From VRUE01 sp963702575 (GTDB taxonomy: Bacteria > Actinomycetota > Thermoleophilia > Solirubrobacterales > 70-9): DNA of 64,000 nucleotides. The stretch is from the NCBI GenBank assembly GCA_963702575.1, contig CAVPCU010000003.1, positions 124,001-188,000 of the forward strand. Reading direction: 5' to 3'. How positions within the stretch are numbered: position 1 is the stretch's first letter; each line of letters begins with the position of its first letter. A program made the position numbers and the translations under genes. A model generated the notes under the pieces. The model had not been told where the DNA came from, made no database searches, and was given only the letters and a program-made list of their open reading frames with translations. Shown piece by piece: positions 1-7,382 of this stretch.

Positions 1-473
1 TGGCCGGCGTGGAGGTCCATCGTGAGGACGCGGTCGGTGCCGACGCCCTCGAGGCACTTGGCGACGATGCGGGCCGAGATCGGCTCGCGCGGGGCCGACT
101 TCTTGTCCTGGCGGGCGTAGCCGTACCAGGGCAGCACGGCGATGATCCGGTGCGCCGAGGCGCCCTGCGCCGCGTCGATCATCGTCAGCAGCTCGACCAG
201 GGCATCGTTGGGGGTCATCCCGGTCTGCTCGTTGGCGCAGGTCGACTGGACGATGAAGACGTCGGCGCCGCGGATCGACTCCTCGTAGCGGCAGTAGACC
301 TCGCCGTTGGCGAACGTCTTCAGCGTCACCTGGCCGATGTCGAGGCCGAGCTTGCCGGCGACCTTGGCGGCCAGCTCCATCGAGCTGCGCCCGCCGAAGA
401 CCATCATCCGCTTCGAGTAGTCGTGCGGGATCGCGGTCGGCGCCACGTCCGGACGTTGCTCAATCGTGCTCAC
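1..473 (-). CDS. prs: Ribose-phosphate pyrophosphokinase, 3' end outside window
   Basis: Makes PRPP from ribose 5-phosphate and ATP in the cytoplasm, for nucleotide, His and Trp synthesis. The visible N-terminal ~157 residues hold the family signatures: KRMMVFGG start, the segment FANGEVYCRYEESIRG, the subunit/ATP region VLPWYGYARQDKK and the metal/PRPP stretch MDLHAGQ at the window edge. GTG at 473-471 is chosen because GTGA overlaps the glmU stop, indicating translational coupling in a glmU-prs operon, an order common in Gram-positive bacteria. The remainder of the gene lies outside the window. Confidence 0.95.
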   Translation of the reverse strand, partial: MSTIEQRPDVAPTAIPHDYSKRMMVFGGRSSMELAAKVAGKLGLDIGQVTLKTFANGEVYCRYEESIRGADVFIVQSTCANEQTGMTPNDALVELLTMIDAAQGASAHRIIAVLPWYGYARQDKKSAPREPISARIVAKCLEGVGTDRVLTMDLHAG

Positions 474-1849
474 GAACCTTCCTCCTCGCGCATCTGCGCG
501 GCCTTGCGGGCCGCGTAGCCCTCGATGTTCCGCTGGTCGTTCTCGCTCACTGCTAGCGCCCCCTCTGGGACGTCGCTCTTGATCACTGCCCCGGCGCCAG
601 TGTAGGCGGCGTCCCCGACTTCTACAGGTGCGATCAGCATCGTGTCAACGCCGATCCGGACGCCCTCGCCGACGATCGTGCGGTTCTTGCGGAAACCGTC
701 GTAGTTGGCGGTGATCGTGCCGGCGCCGAGGTTGCTGCCGGCGCCGATCTCAGCGTCGCCGACGTAGGCCAGGTGGGGGACCTTGGCGCCGGCGCCGAGG
801 CGGGAGTTCTTGATCTCGACGAAGGTGCCGGCCTTGGCGCCAGACTCGAGCCGGGCGCCGGGGCGCAGGTAGGCGAAGGGGCCGACGCTGCAGCCGTCGA
901 GCACCTCGCACTCGACCAGGTAGGAGTGGAGCACGGCGGCGCCCTCGCCGAGCCTGGTGTCGATCAGGGTGCTCAGCGGGCCGACCGTCGAGCCGGCGCC
1001 GATCGCGGTCGCCCCGCGCAGGCTCGTGCCCGGCTCGATGCGGGCGTCGGCGGCGATCTCGACGCCGGCGTCGACCCAGGTCGAGGCCGGGTCGACGACC
1101 GTGACGCCGGCCAGCATGTGCGCCTCGAGGATGCGGCGGCGCGCCTCGGCCTCGACCGCGGCGAGGTCGGCGCGGTTGTTGACCCCCATCGTCACCGCGA
1201 GGTCGTCGGCGAGGTGGGCGGCGACGGTGTGGCCGGCCGCGCGCAGGGCGCCGAAGACGTCGGGCAGGTAGTACTCGCCCTGGGCGTTGTCGTTGGAGAG
1301 GGTGGCTAGCGCGGCGGCGAGCGGCGCGGCGTCGAAGGCGTAGGTGCCGGCGTTGATCTCGCGGATCGCCAACTGCTCGGGGTGGGCGTCGCCGGCGGCT
1401 TTGGCCTCGACCACGCGCTCGACCGAGCCGTCGGCCGTGCGGACGACGCGGCCGTAGGCGGCGGGGTCCTCGAGCTCGATCGTCAGCATCGTCGCCGCGG
1501 CGGGGGAGCCGGCGTGGGCGGCGAGCAGGCCGGCGATCGTCGCGGCGGAGATCAGCGGCACGTCGCCGGAGAGGACGAGGACGGTCTCGGCCTGCTCGAT
1601 CAGCGGCAAGGCGGCGCGGACGGCGCCCCCGGTGCCGTCGGCGACCGGCTGGACGACGGTCTCGACGTCCTCTGGAAAGCCGGCCGAGATGTCGCGCCCC
1701 GGCGAGACGATCGCCGCGACCCGCCCGGCGCCGGCCTCGCGGGCGGCGAGGATCGGCCAGGCGACCATCGGCCGGCCGCAGACGGGATGGAGCATCTTGG
1801 GCAGGGTGGAGCGCATACGAGTGCCCTCGCCGGCTGCCATGACGAGCAC
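470..1849 (-). CDS. glmU: Bifunctional GlmU: UDP-GlcNAc pyrophosphorylase / GlcN-1-P acetyltransferase
   Basis: Last two steps of UDP-N-acetylglucosamine synthesis for peptidoglycan. The N-terminal nucleotidyltransferase has the signature AAGEGTRMRSTLPKMLHP at its start. The C-terminal half is a left-handed beta-helix with hexapeptide repeats and the acetyltransferase segment VPHLAYVGDAEIG followed by NLGAGTITANYDG. The start is placed at GTG 1849, giving VLVMAAGEG, about 459 residues and close to the family length. A longer open frame reaches 1960 but its extra N-terminus runs into palindromic repeat DNA and is unlikely to be protein. It overlaps prs by 4 bases. The upstream 300 bp is filled by two palindromic elements, so its promoter must lie in or between them. 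Confidence 0.95.
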   Translation of the reverse strand: MLVMAAGEGTRMRSTLPKMLHPVCGRPMVAWPILAAREAGAGRVAAIVSPGRDISAGFPEDVETVVQPVADGTGGAVRAALPLIEQAETVLVLSGDVPLISAATIAGLLAAHAGSPAAATMLTIELEDPAAYGRVVRTADGSVERVVEAKAAGDAHPEQLAIREINAGTYAFDAAPLAAALATLSNDNAQGEYYLPDVFGALRAAGHTVAAHLADDLAVTMGVNNRADLAAVEAEARRRILEAHMLAGVTVVDPASTWVDAGVEIAADARIEPGTSLRGATAIGAGSTVGPLSTLIDTRLGEGAAVLHSYLVECEVLDGCSVGPFAYLRPGARLESGAKAGTFVEIKNSRLGAGAKVPHLAYVGDAEIGAGSNLGAGTITANYDGFRKNRTIVGEGVRIGVDTMLIAPVEVGDAAYTGAGAVIKSDVPEGALAVSENDQRNIEGYAARKAAQMREEEGS

Positions 1850-1880
1850 TAGGGGGAGCTCACCTCTGGATCGTAATGGC

Positions 1881-1992
1881 GGAGAAGGGAGCTGATGCCC
1901 CTCCGCCTGAGGCCGTCGCGCAGCTGAATCGTTTGTTGCGCTGCGAAGCGCCGCCGCCAAGCCTCCGGCAGAGGGGCATCAGCTCCCTCGCC
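1881..1992. repeat. Palindromic element, family II, copy 1
   Basis: Left arm 1881-1913 and right arm 1961-1992 are inverted copies of about 32 bp with a few mismatches; the core is GGGAGCTGATGCCCCTC. The ~47-base loop ends, on the minus strand, in AACGATTCAGCTGCGCGACG, which matches the loop end of the copy at 54191-54292, AACGACCTGCTGCGCAACG. The arms of the two copies are unrelated in sequence. It lies in the 5' region of glmU and could form a large hairpin in the leader RNA. Confidence 0.75.
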
Positions 1993-2018
1993 AGCTACCG
2001 ACGCAAAGCCGTCCCTGA

Positions 2019-2144
2019 GAGGAGGGTCCGGGGGGTCCCCTCTCGGGCGCGGCGTCCTGTTTTTCGCGCAGACCAGTTGGCGAGAGGAGCTGGGCGAAAG
2101 GCGAAAAACCCAGCGATCGGGAGGGGACCCCCCGGGGCCTCCCC
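2019..2144. repeat. Palindromic element, family I, copy 1 (diverged core)
   Basis: Arms 2021-2048 and 2115-2143 pair through GGGGGGTCCCCTC and its complement. The core reads GCGTCCTGTTTTTCG ... GGCGAAAAACCCAGCG, the same layout as the other three family I copies (GCGTCTTGTACTTTTTCG ... CGAAAAAGTTAAGCG) but more diverged. It ends 4 bases from the stop codon of the HdeD-like gene and lies directly beside family II copy 1, so two elements sit in tandem before glmU. Confidence 0.65.
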
Positions 2145-2148
2145 CCGT

Positions 2149-2718
2149 TTACGAGCGAGAGAGTTCTTTGCCGAGCAGCGCGACGCTGGTCAGCGTCCAG
2201 CCGGCGAAGATGAGGTCTATGCCTACCAGGAGGCCGATGGCCCAGTCGGCGCTGCTGGGGAACTTGGCTAGGACGAGGATGCCGATCAGGAGGCCGGCGA
2301 TGCCGCTGAGGCCGAGCAGGCCGGCGTTGCGCTGGCCGCGGCTGGCGAAGGCGACGGCGATCCGGGTGATGCCCATGAAGAGGAAGTAGATGCCGAGCAC
2401 CAGGGTCAACGTCAGCGTGCCGTTGTGCGGTTCGACGATCAGCCAGAGGCCGACGATCACGGTGAGGAGGGCCCAGAGGAGGCGCAGGATGACCGTGCCG
2501 AGCGAGTGCGCGGTGAAGGCGCCAGCGACGAGGAAGGCGCCGGCGATCACCAGGATCCAGCCGATGAAGACCGCAGTCGCGACCGAGGCCACGGCGGGCA
2601 CCACGATCGCCACGCAACCGACGAGGATCGCCAGGATCCCGACCGCCATCAGCGCCTTCCAGCTGCGCGCCAACCCCTCGCGCACCTCCGGATCGAGCGT
2701 CGCTCCACCCATCTCCAT
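2149..2718 (-). CDS. HdeD/DUF308-family membrane protein
   Basis: A 189-residue polytopic membrane protein with six hydrophobic segments in three helix pairs, typical of the HdeD/DUF308 family. Members have been linked to acid or envelope stress in enterobacteria, but the biochemical role is unknown. Motifs seen are the internal repeat pattern with GWILVIAGAFLVAGAF and GIYFLFMGITRIAVAF. Start ATG 2718 (MEMGG) is followed by a short soluble N-terminus. Transcribed alone, with a small inverted repeat upstream at 2738-2756 and a palindromic element directly after its stop. Family call firm, function unknown. Confidence 0.85.
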   Translation of the reverse strand: MEMGGATLDPEVREGLARSWKALMAVGILAILVGCVAIVVPAVASVATAVFIGWILVIAGAFLVAGAFTAHSLGTVILRLLWALLTVIVGLWLIVEPHNGTLTLTLVLGIYFLFMGITRIAVAFASRGQRNAGLLGLSGIAGLLIGILVLAKFPSSADWAIGLLVGIDLIFAGWTLTSVALLGKELSRS

Positions 2719-2737
2719 GAAACGATCTTAAGCTCCC

Positions 2738-2756
2738 GTCAGGACGCGATCCTGAC
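2738..2756. promoter_or_regulatory. Inverted repeat upstream of HdeD-like gene
   Basis: GTCAGGA-CGCGA-TCCTGAC, a perfect 7-bp dyad 20 bases before the HdeD-like start and just after the stop of the small upstream frame. It may be an operator or a hairpin terminator of the small gene; there is no T-run, so the role is open. Confidence 0.4.
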
Positions 2757-2760
2757 TTGT

Positions 2761-2904
2761 CTAGGAATCGTGCGCTCGGGTCCGCGACCAACGCAGCCGT
2801 TTGAGCTCGGCGGGAGTAGTCAGATCCAACATGCCTCTGCGAATCGCGGCCGCGCCGCGGTCCAGTTGCGCTCTCTTTTCGGCGACCTTCCGGGCCTTGT
2901 TCAT
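2761..2904 (-). CDS. Possible small basic protein, 47 residues
   Basis: ATG at 2904 is preceded by GGAGATAGAGGG, a good ribosome binding site. The frame encodes 47 residues starting MNKARKVAEKRAQLD and ending WSRTRAHDS; it is rich in Arg/Lys and predicted helical. A CCAACC-CGAAA-GGTTGG hairpin lies at 2925-2941 just upstream. It sits between the HNH gene and the HdeD-like gene on the same strand. No family recognised. The evidence is the ribosome binding site and the clean frame only. Confidence 0.4.
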   Translation of the reverse strand: MNKARKVAEKRAQLDRGAAAIRRGMLDLTTPAELKRLRWSRTRAHDS

Positions 2905-3000
2905 CCCTCTATCTCCAGTGTGGTCCAACCCGAAAGGTTGGAGTAGGTGCGTTGCCTAACCCAGACAAGCACATCACAGGGTTTCCACCCAGGGACGCGA

Positions 3001-3792
3001 TCAACCTTTGCTCGCCGCCGGCTCGTTCTCGGTTTCTTCCCGCTCGATCTGCCGCTCGTACCAACGCACCCACTTGCGCACGGCGTTGTCCGATACGCCG
3101 TACTTGCGGCCGACGGTCAGATAGCTCGTGGCCTCGATCTCGTCGATCAGCTGTTCGTAGGGCGGCCGCTTGACTTTGCGAGTCTCGGGACAGGGGATTC
3201 CTCGCTGACGGCGAGCCGCGTCAGCCGATGCTCTCGTTCCACAGTGCCTGGAGCAGAATCGCTGCTTGCGATATTTGGCCCGGAAAAGGTCCCCACAGCG
3301 CGCGCAGTTACGAAGCGGAGGAGGCCCTTCTGCCGCGCGGCCGCAATGGGTGTCCAACGTGGCCGCACAGTTCGGACAAACCATCCGCAAGTTGTCGAGC
3401 CGGTTGTCGTTCCGGACCCCATTCTTATGGTCCAGAATCATCGCCATGTGCCGACCTCGCCACAGCTCACCCTGACCGCACATCTCACAGCGCGGCTTCT
3501 TCAGGCCCTCCTCGTACAGTCGTCGCTTCAAGTTGCTGCGGGAATAGGTCGAGCTCTCGACGAGTACTTTCGAGAGTGGAAACTTGGCGGGCCTAACCCG
3601 ATCCATGACACCGGCATAGGGATCGAAATGATCGGTCGATATGCCCCAGATGGCCGCGTACTTCTTAAGCGTCTTCGGGTTGTTGCCGGTGGGGCAATAT
3701 CCAAGTCGCCGTAGCGACTCAGTCCACGACTTGGACTTCGCGATTGCCTCTCGCGCAGTCGCCTCGGTGTATTTCACTCTCCTGCCGGCCAA
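3001..3792 (-). CDS. HNH endonuclease with zinc fingers and helix-turn-helix
   Basis: A 263-residue protein. Residues 1-60 form an N-terminal DNA-recognition region (REAIAKSKSWTESLRRLGY) of a type often found before HNH domains. Residues 100-145 hold the HNH core: zinc ligands C102/C105 and C139/C142, D121-H122 and N130/N134 in LDHKNGVRNDNRLDNLRMVC. C163/C166/C180/C184 suggest a second zinc finger. Residues 212-245 look like a resolvase-type helix-turn-helix (VGRKYGVSDNAVRKW). Likely cuts or nicks DNA. It stands alone, next to tRNA-Gln, and its base composition is lower in GC than its neighbours, which suggests transfer. It could be a homing-type or phage-derived nuclease; no intron or partner gene is seen. 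Confidence 0.8.
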   Translation of the reverse strand: MAGRRVKYTEATAREAIAKSKSWTESLRRLGYCPTGNNPKTLKKYAAIWGISTDHFDPYAGVMDRVRPAKFPLSKVLVESSTYSRSNLKRRLYEEGLKKPRCEMCGQGELWRGRHMAMILDHKNGVRNDNRLDNLRMVCPNCAATLDTHCGRAAEGPPPLRNCARCGDLFRAKYRKQRFCSRHCGTRASADAARRQRGIPCPETRKVKRPPYEQLIDEIEATSYLTVGRKYGVSDNAVRKWVRWYERQIEREETENEPAASKG

Positions 3793-3857
3793 CGAACATA
3801 GGTTCTCAGGTCATCCGGATGGATTTGTCTGCGTTCGATTTGACCGCAAGTGAGAAC

Positions 3858-3927
3858 TGGGGAGCCCGGACTCGAACCGGGATAACGGGCTCCAAAGGCC
3901 CGGGGCTTGCCATTAGCCGACTCCCCA
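3858..3927 (-). tRNA. tRNA-Gln (anticodon UUG)
   Basis: Minus-strand cloverleaf: acceptor TGGGGAG/CTCCCCA, D arm GGCT...AGCC with a short loop, anticodon stem CGGGC/GCCCG with loop CTTTGGA (anticodon TTG), variable TTAT, T arm CCCGG-TTCGAGT-CCGGG. It is 70 bases long without encoded CCA. All stems pair. It reads CAA codons. Confidence 0.95.
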
Positions 3928-3956
3928 AAGTTCGCCTTAGCGTACCGAGCCGATTT

Positions 3957-4202
3957 CTAGCCGCCCCCGGCGCCGAGCTGGCCGATGGCGAAGAGTTCGG
4001 CGATCTTCAGCAGGCCGAGGGTCGAGTGCGGAGAGCCGGCGCTGCTGCGCATCCGCACCTCGGCGCCTTCGGGGCCGCGGACCTCGATGATCGTGCAGAT
4101 GTCGCCGATCGCCCACTCGCCCTCGCGCTCGCCGTAGTCGTTCTCGATCGCCTCCATCTGTTCGGCGATGTGCGTTCCCACTTTGCTCTGGTCGAGCGCC
4201 AT
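3957..4202 (-). CDS. Conserved-looking hypothetical protein, 81 residues
   Basis: Starts MALDQSKVGTHIAEQ and ends in GQLGAGGG. It is acidic and soluble, with a helical N-terminus and a beta-rich middle (GDICTIIEVRGPEGAEVRMR). No family recognised. The frame choice is supported by a plausible ATG, balanced amino-acid content and position between tRNA-Gln and the PucR-like gene on the same strand. Confidence 0.6.
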   Translation of the reverse strand: MALDQSKVGTHIAEQMEAIENDYGEREGEWAIGDICTIIEVRGPEGAEVRMRSSAGSPHSTLGLLKIAELFAIGQLGAGGG

Positions 4203-4275
4203 CCCAAGCCCCCTTCGAGTTCGTTGGACGATCTGCCTGCCGTCATTGTGGCCGACGGCGGCCTCGCCCGCCGGG

Positions 4276-5418
4276 CTACTCCTCGGCGCCGCGCGGGACC
4301 TTGCCGCCTTCGGCGCCGGGCTCCAGCGCCGGGCCGCGCGGCGAGGCGATGCCGAGCACGCGCATCGCCTTGAGGCCGAGGCCGAGCTTCTCGCGTCCCT
4401 CGGTGGCGGAGACGTCGTGGCCGCAGAGCTCGCGCACCCGCTCGAGCCGGTAGCGGATCGTGTGGCGGTGGGTGAAGAGCTGTTTGGCCGTGGCGGCGAC
4501 GTTGCCGTCGTTGCCGAGGTAGGCCTCGACCGTTGCCACCAACTCGGTCTCGTACTGCTCGTCATAGGCGGCGAGCGGCTCGATCGTCTCGGCGAAGAAG
4601 CGCTCCAGCTCGGCCGGGTCCTCGCTCATCGCCGGCAGCAGCAGGCGGTAGGCGCCGGTGTCCTCGAAGGCGAGCAGCGGGCGTCCCTCGGCCTCGCCGA
4701 CGTTGACCGCGAGCCGGGCCTCGTTGCCGGCGCGGTAGAGGTCGACCGGGTCGCCGACCCGGCGGCTGACGCCGATCGTCAGGTGGAAGCCGGGCAGCGA
4801 GTCCTCCAGCTCGCGCACCAGCCCGGCGGCGGCGCGCGCCAGGCGCTCCTCGTCCTCGGCCGGGACGATCACCGCGATCTCGGCGGCGACCTCGCCGGCT
4901 TCGGCTGTCGCCAGCGCCCCCGGCGCCAGCGAGCGCAGCGCCCGCATCGCCAGGGTCAGGACCCGGTCGCGCCACTCGCCCGTCTGGGCGGAGCGCGGCG
5001 CCGCGCGGACGACGATCGCGCCCGCCCCCTTCTCCAGGTCGGCACCGAGCTCGGCGGCGCGGGCGACGATGTCGCCGCGGTCGGTCACCTCGCGCGCCAG
5101 CACCGCGCCGACGAAGGCGCCGGCCATCTCCTCGCTCTCCCATTCCGGCGCCCGCGAGCGCTCCAGCTCGAGCGCCAGCAGGGTCGTCACCATGCGGGCG
5201 ATCGCCGCATCGGGGGCGGCCTTGGCGCGGTAGCGCAGCTCGCCGACCGCGGCGTCGGCGACGCGCAGCTCGACGCCCGTCACCCGCTCGCCCCCCTCGA
5301 GCAGCTTCTGCTCCTGGTCGGGCGAGGCCCCCGCCACCGCCAGCACCGCCCCCGACCGGTCGATCAGGGCAACGCTCGCATCGAGCACCCGCGCCGCGGC
5401 GCGCGCGACCGCGGGCAA
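4276..5418 (-). CDS. PucR/CdaR-type transcriptional regulator
   Basis: About 380 residues. The N-terminal part resembles a small-molecule sensing domain (ARVLDASVALIDRSGAVLAVAG). A central GGDEF-like region (about 130-270) precedes the C-terminal PucR helix-turn-helix NVAATAKQLFTHRHTIRYRL at about 320-345. Such regulators usually sense a metabolite and activate catabolic genes. No ATG or GTG is available; the first usable start is TTG at 5418. The frame continues upstream with family-like sequence (DPETLDALSEAVESGAGLP) to a TAA about 22 codons further up, so the original N-terminus may have been lost when the palindromic element at 5535-5647 arrived. Product call firm, start uncertain. Confidence 0.85.
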   Translation of the reverse strand: MPAVARAAARVLDASVALIDRSGAVLAVAGASPDQEQKLLEGGERVTGVELRVADAAVGELRYRAKAAPDAAIARMVTTLLALELERSRAPEWESEEMAGAFVGAVLAREVTDRGDIVARAAELGADLEKGAGAIVVRAAPRSAQTGEWRDRVLTLAMRALRSLAPGALATAEAGEVAAEIAVIVPAEDEERLARAAAGLVRELEDSLPGFHLTIGVSRRVGDPVDLYRAGNEARLAVNVGEAEGRPLLAFEDTGAYRLLLPAMSEDPAELERFFAETIEPLAAYDEQYETELVATVEAYLGNDGNVAATAKQLFTHRHTIRYRLERVRELCGHDVSATEGREKLGLGLKAMRVLGIASPRGPALEPGAEGGKVPRGAEE

Positions 5419-5534
5419 CCCAGCTCCCGACTCAACGGCTTCCGAGAGCGCGTCAAGCGTCTCTGGATCGCTCGCTTTGCGGGGCTTCCCTTAGACCTGG
5501 TGGACATCGACCCATTATCCAGAGCCGCTTGTAG

Positions 5535-5647
5535 AGGGACCCATCCGGTAGGGGTGGAACGTCTTGTACTTTTTTTGCGACGGCGCCCTCGGACGGCCAT
5601 CAACTGTCTTCAAAAAAAGTTAAGTGGAACCCCTGCCGGATGGGTCC
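5535..5647. repeat. Palindromic element, family I, copy 2
   Basis: Outer arms GGGACCCATCCGGTAGGGGT (5537-5555) and its near-perfect complement (ending 5647) flank the family core GGAACGTCTTGTACTTTTTT ... AAAAAAAGTTAAGTGGAAC. The middle contains TCGGACGGC, also seen in copy 4. It lies between the PucR-like gene and a small membrane protein gene and touches the stop codon (5650-5648) of the latter. Confidence 0.85.
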
Positions 5648-5908
5648 TCAGCCAACGATCCGGGCAATGTCGTTGTAGTAGTAGACGATGGCTAATCCCA
5701 CCACGACGCCGGTGAGGACCAAGGCTACGAGGACGATCACGGAGAGCAGGCCCGCCACCGCCTTCTCCCAGATCCGGCCGTAGGAGCCGAGCGCGGGGAC
5801 GAGGATCAGGCCGACGAAGGCGACCAGGGCGATCAGCCCGGCGCTGCCGAACAGGAGGTACTCATTTTCGATCTTCTGCAGCGCCAGCGGCAACACGGAT
5901 CGCACCAT
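5648..5908 (-). CDS. Small membrane protein, about 86 residues
   Basis: Two transmembrane segments, LLFGSAGLIALVAFVGLILV and a C-terminal AGLLSVIVLVALVLTGVVVG, ending YYNDIARIVG. Start taken as ATG 5908 (MVRSVLPLALQ), overlapping the end of the DedA-PAP2 gene by about 47 bases; GTG 5896 is an alternative. Probably the last gene of the tatD-rsmA-ispE-DedA/PAP2 transcript. No named family recognised. The stop codon abuts a palindromic element. Confidence 0.65.
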   Translation of the reverse strand: MVRSVLPLALQKIENEYLLFGSAGLIALVAFVGLILVPALGSYGRIWEKAVAGLLSVIVLVALVLTGVVVGLAIVYYYNDIARIVG

Positions 5909-7382
5909 TCTGGCGCACCGTGACGATGACGAGCGCAACGGCGGCGCAGAACGCGAACGCGGCGACGCCGAGCGCCCAGCCGGCGCTGACGTCGCTCATG
6001 TAGTGGACGCCGAGGTAGACACGCGAGAGGCCGACCAGGGCGGTCAGCGCGATGCCCGCGCCGACGAGCGCCGCGGCTCGCGCCATGCCCGGCCGCAGCC
6101 GCATCACGATCGTCACCGCGAGCCAGACGTAGAAGGTCGAGTAGGCGGCGTGGCCGCTCGGGAACGAGGAGCCGCTGAAGCCGACCAGTCCTCCCGCCGG
6201 GCGCGGCCGGTCGACCGCCGCCTTGAGCCCGTGGAAGCCGAGGACGATCGTCGCCATGCCGGCGACGAGCACGCCGAGCTCGGCCCAGCGCCGGCGGGCG
6301 GCGAGGGCGCCGGCGGCGATCGCGGCGAGTGGCAGCACCACGGCCGAGGAGCCGAACGCGGTCACGACCTTGGCTACCGAGGTCAGCCAGGCGGCGCGCA
6401 GGCTTTCGGCGATTTCCGCCGCGGTGACGTCGCCCGGCGTCGGCCCGGGTTCGCCGTTGACGACCACGGTGTAGGCGACGAGGACGAAGGCGCCGACCGC
6501 CAGGGCCGCCATCAGCGAGGTGAATTCGAGCCCGAAGGTGCCGCCGGGGGTGACCCGCTCCCAGAGAAAGCGCAGCTGCGGGCTGAAGCGGCGCGCGAGG
6601 ACGACCAGCCAGCGGCTGGCAGCGTGGCGCTCCATCCAGGCGACCGCCGCGCGCCGGTCCTCGGGACGGCGCAGGCGGCGGTAGAGCACCGTGCCGCCGA
6701 CCGCCACCACGATCAGCGTGCCGAGCAGGAAGGCGCCACGTCCGGCGTACTTGGCGGCGGTGTCGATGCTGCGCGAGAAGGCGTACCCGATCAGGATGTG
6801 GGCGCTCGCCCAGAGGCCGGTGCCGAGCACGCTGTAGGGGACGAAGTCGCGATAGCGCATGCGCGAGCTGCCGGCGATGAACGGGGCGAAGGCGCGCACC
6901 AGGCTGACGAAGCGGCCGACGAAGATCGTCTTGCCGCCGTGACGCTGGAAGTAGTCCTCGACCTGCTCGAAGCGCTCGCGGCCGATGCCGAAACGCGGGC
7001 CGTTGCGCAGGACGAAGCCGCGCCCGAGCCGGCGGCCGAGCAGGAAGCTGGCGCTGTCGCCGGCCCAGGCCGAGAACCAGGCGATCGCGATCAGCAGGTA
7101 GATGCTGATCGCCCCCTGGCCGGCGACCGCGCCGCCGAGCAGCATCACCGTCTCGCCCGGGACGACGAGCCCGACGAAGGCCCCGGTCTCGGCGAAGGCG
7201 AAGGCGCCGACGATCAGGTAGGTCCAGGCGCCGAGCGCGTTGGAGACTTCTTCCAGCAGGCCCTGCAGGTCTTCGTGGGGAAAGACGCGGCCGACCAGGT
7301 AGTAGAGGGCGACGACCGCCGCGATCACGGCGACCAGCGCCAGGCGGCGTCCGCGCTTGCCCTCTGGAACGTGGGCCCTCAC
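5862..7382 (-). CDS. DedA-like membrane protein fused to PAP2 phosphatase
   Basis: About 506 residues. Residues ~30-220 are a DedA/SNARE-associated domain (ETGAFVGLVVPGE, then a GDS...GRRLGR segment); DedA proteins are linked to lipid (undecaprenyl phosphate) scrambling. Residues ~300-490 are a PAP2 phosphatase with all three motifs: KAAVDRPRP, SSFPSGHAAYS and SRVYLGVHYMSD. The fusion suggests dephosphorylation of a lipid pyrophosphate coupled to its movement across the membrane. GTG 7382 is chosen because GTGA overlaps the ispE stop; longer frames upstream are shadows of ispE. Operon context with ispE (isoprenoid synthesis) fits an undecaprenyl-lipid role. Confidence 0.9.
   Translation of the reverse strand: MRAHVPEGKRGRRLALVAVIAAVVALYYLVGRVFPHEDLQGLLEEVSNALGAWTYLIVGAFAFAETGAFVGLVVPGETVMLLGGAVAGQGAISIYLLIAIAWFSAWAGDSASFLLGRRLGRGFVLRNGPRFGIGRERFEQVEDYFQRHGGKTIFVGRFVSLVRAFAPFIAGSSRMRYRDFVPYSVLGTGLWASAHILIGYAFSRSIDTAAKYAGRGAFLLGTLIVVAVGGTVLYRRLRRPEDRRAAVAWMERHAASRWLVVLARRFSPQLRFLWERVTPGGTFGLEFTSLMAALAVGAFVLVAYTVVVNGEPGPTPGDVTAAEIAESLRAAWLTSVAKVVTAFGSSAVVLPLAAIAAGALAARRRWAELGVLVAGMATIVLGFHGLKAAVDRPRPAGGLVGFSGSSFPSGHAAYSTFYVWLAVTIVMRLRPGMARAAALVGAGIALTALVGLSRVYLGVHYMSDVSAGWALGVAAFAFCAAVALVIVTVRQNGAIRVAAGAAEDRK

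Noticed and set aside
1850..1960. N-terminal extension of GlmU to 496 residues
   Set aside because: The added part is read from palindromic repeat DNA and lies before the conserved AAGEGTRM start.
1881..2144. CRISPR array upstream of glmU
   Set aside because: The repeats are inverted pairs within single elements, not regularly spaced direct repeats, and no cas genes are present.
2924..2942. Terminator of the HNH gene (CCAACC-CGAAA-GGTTGG)
   Set aside because: It is 60 bases past the stop with no U-run and lies just before a possible small gene; noted only in that entry.
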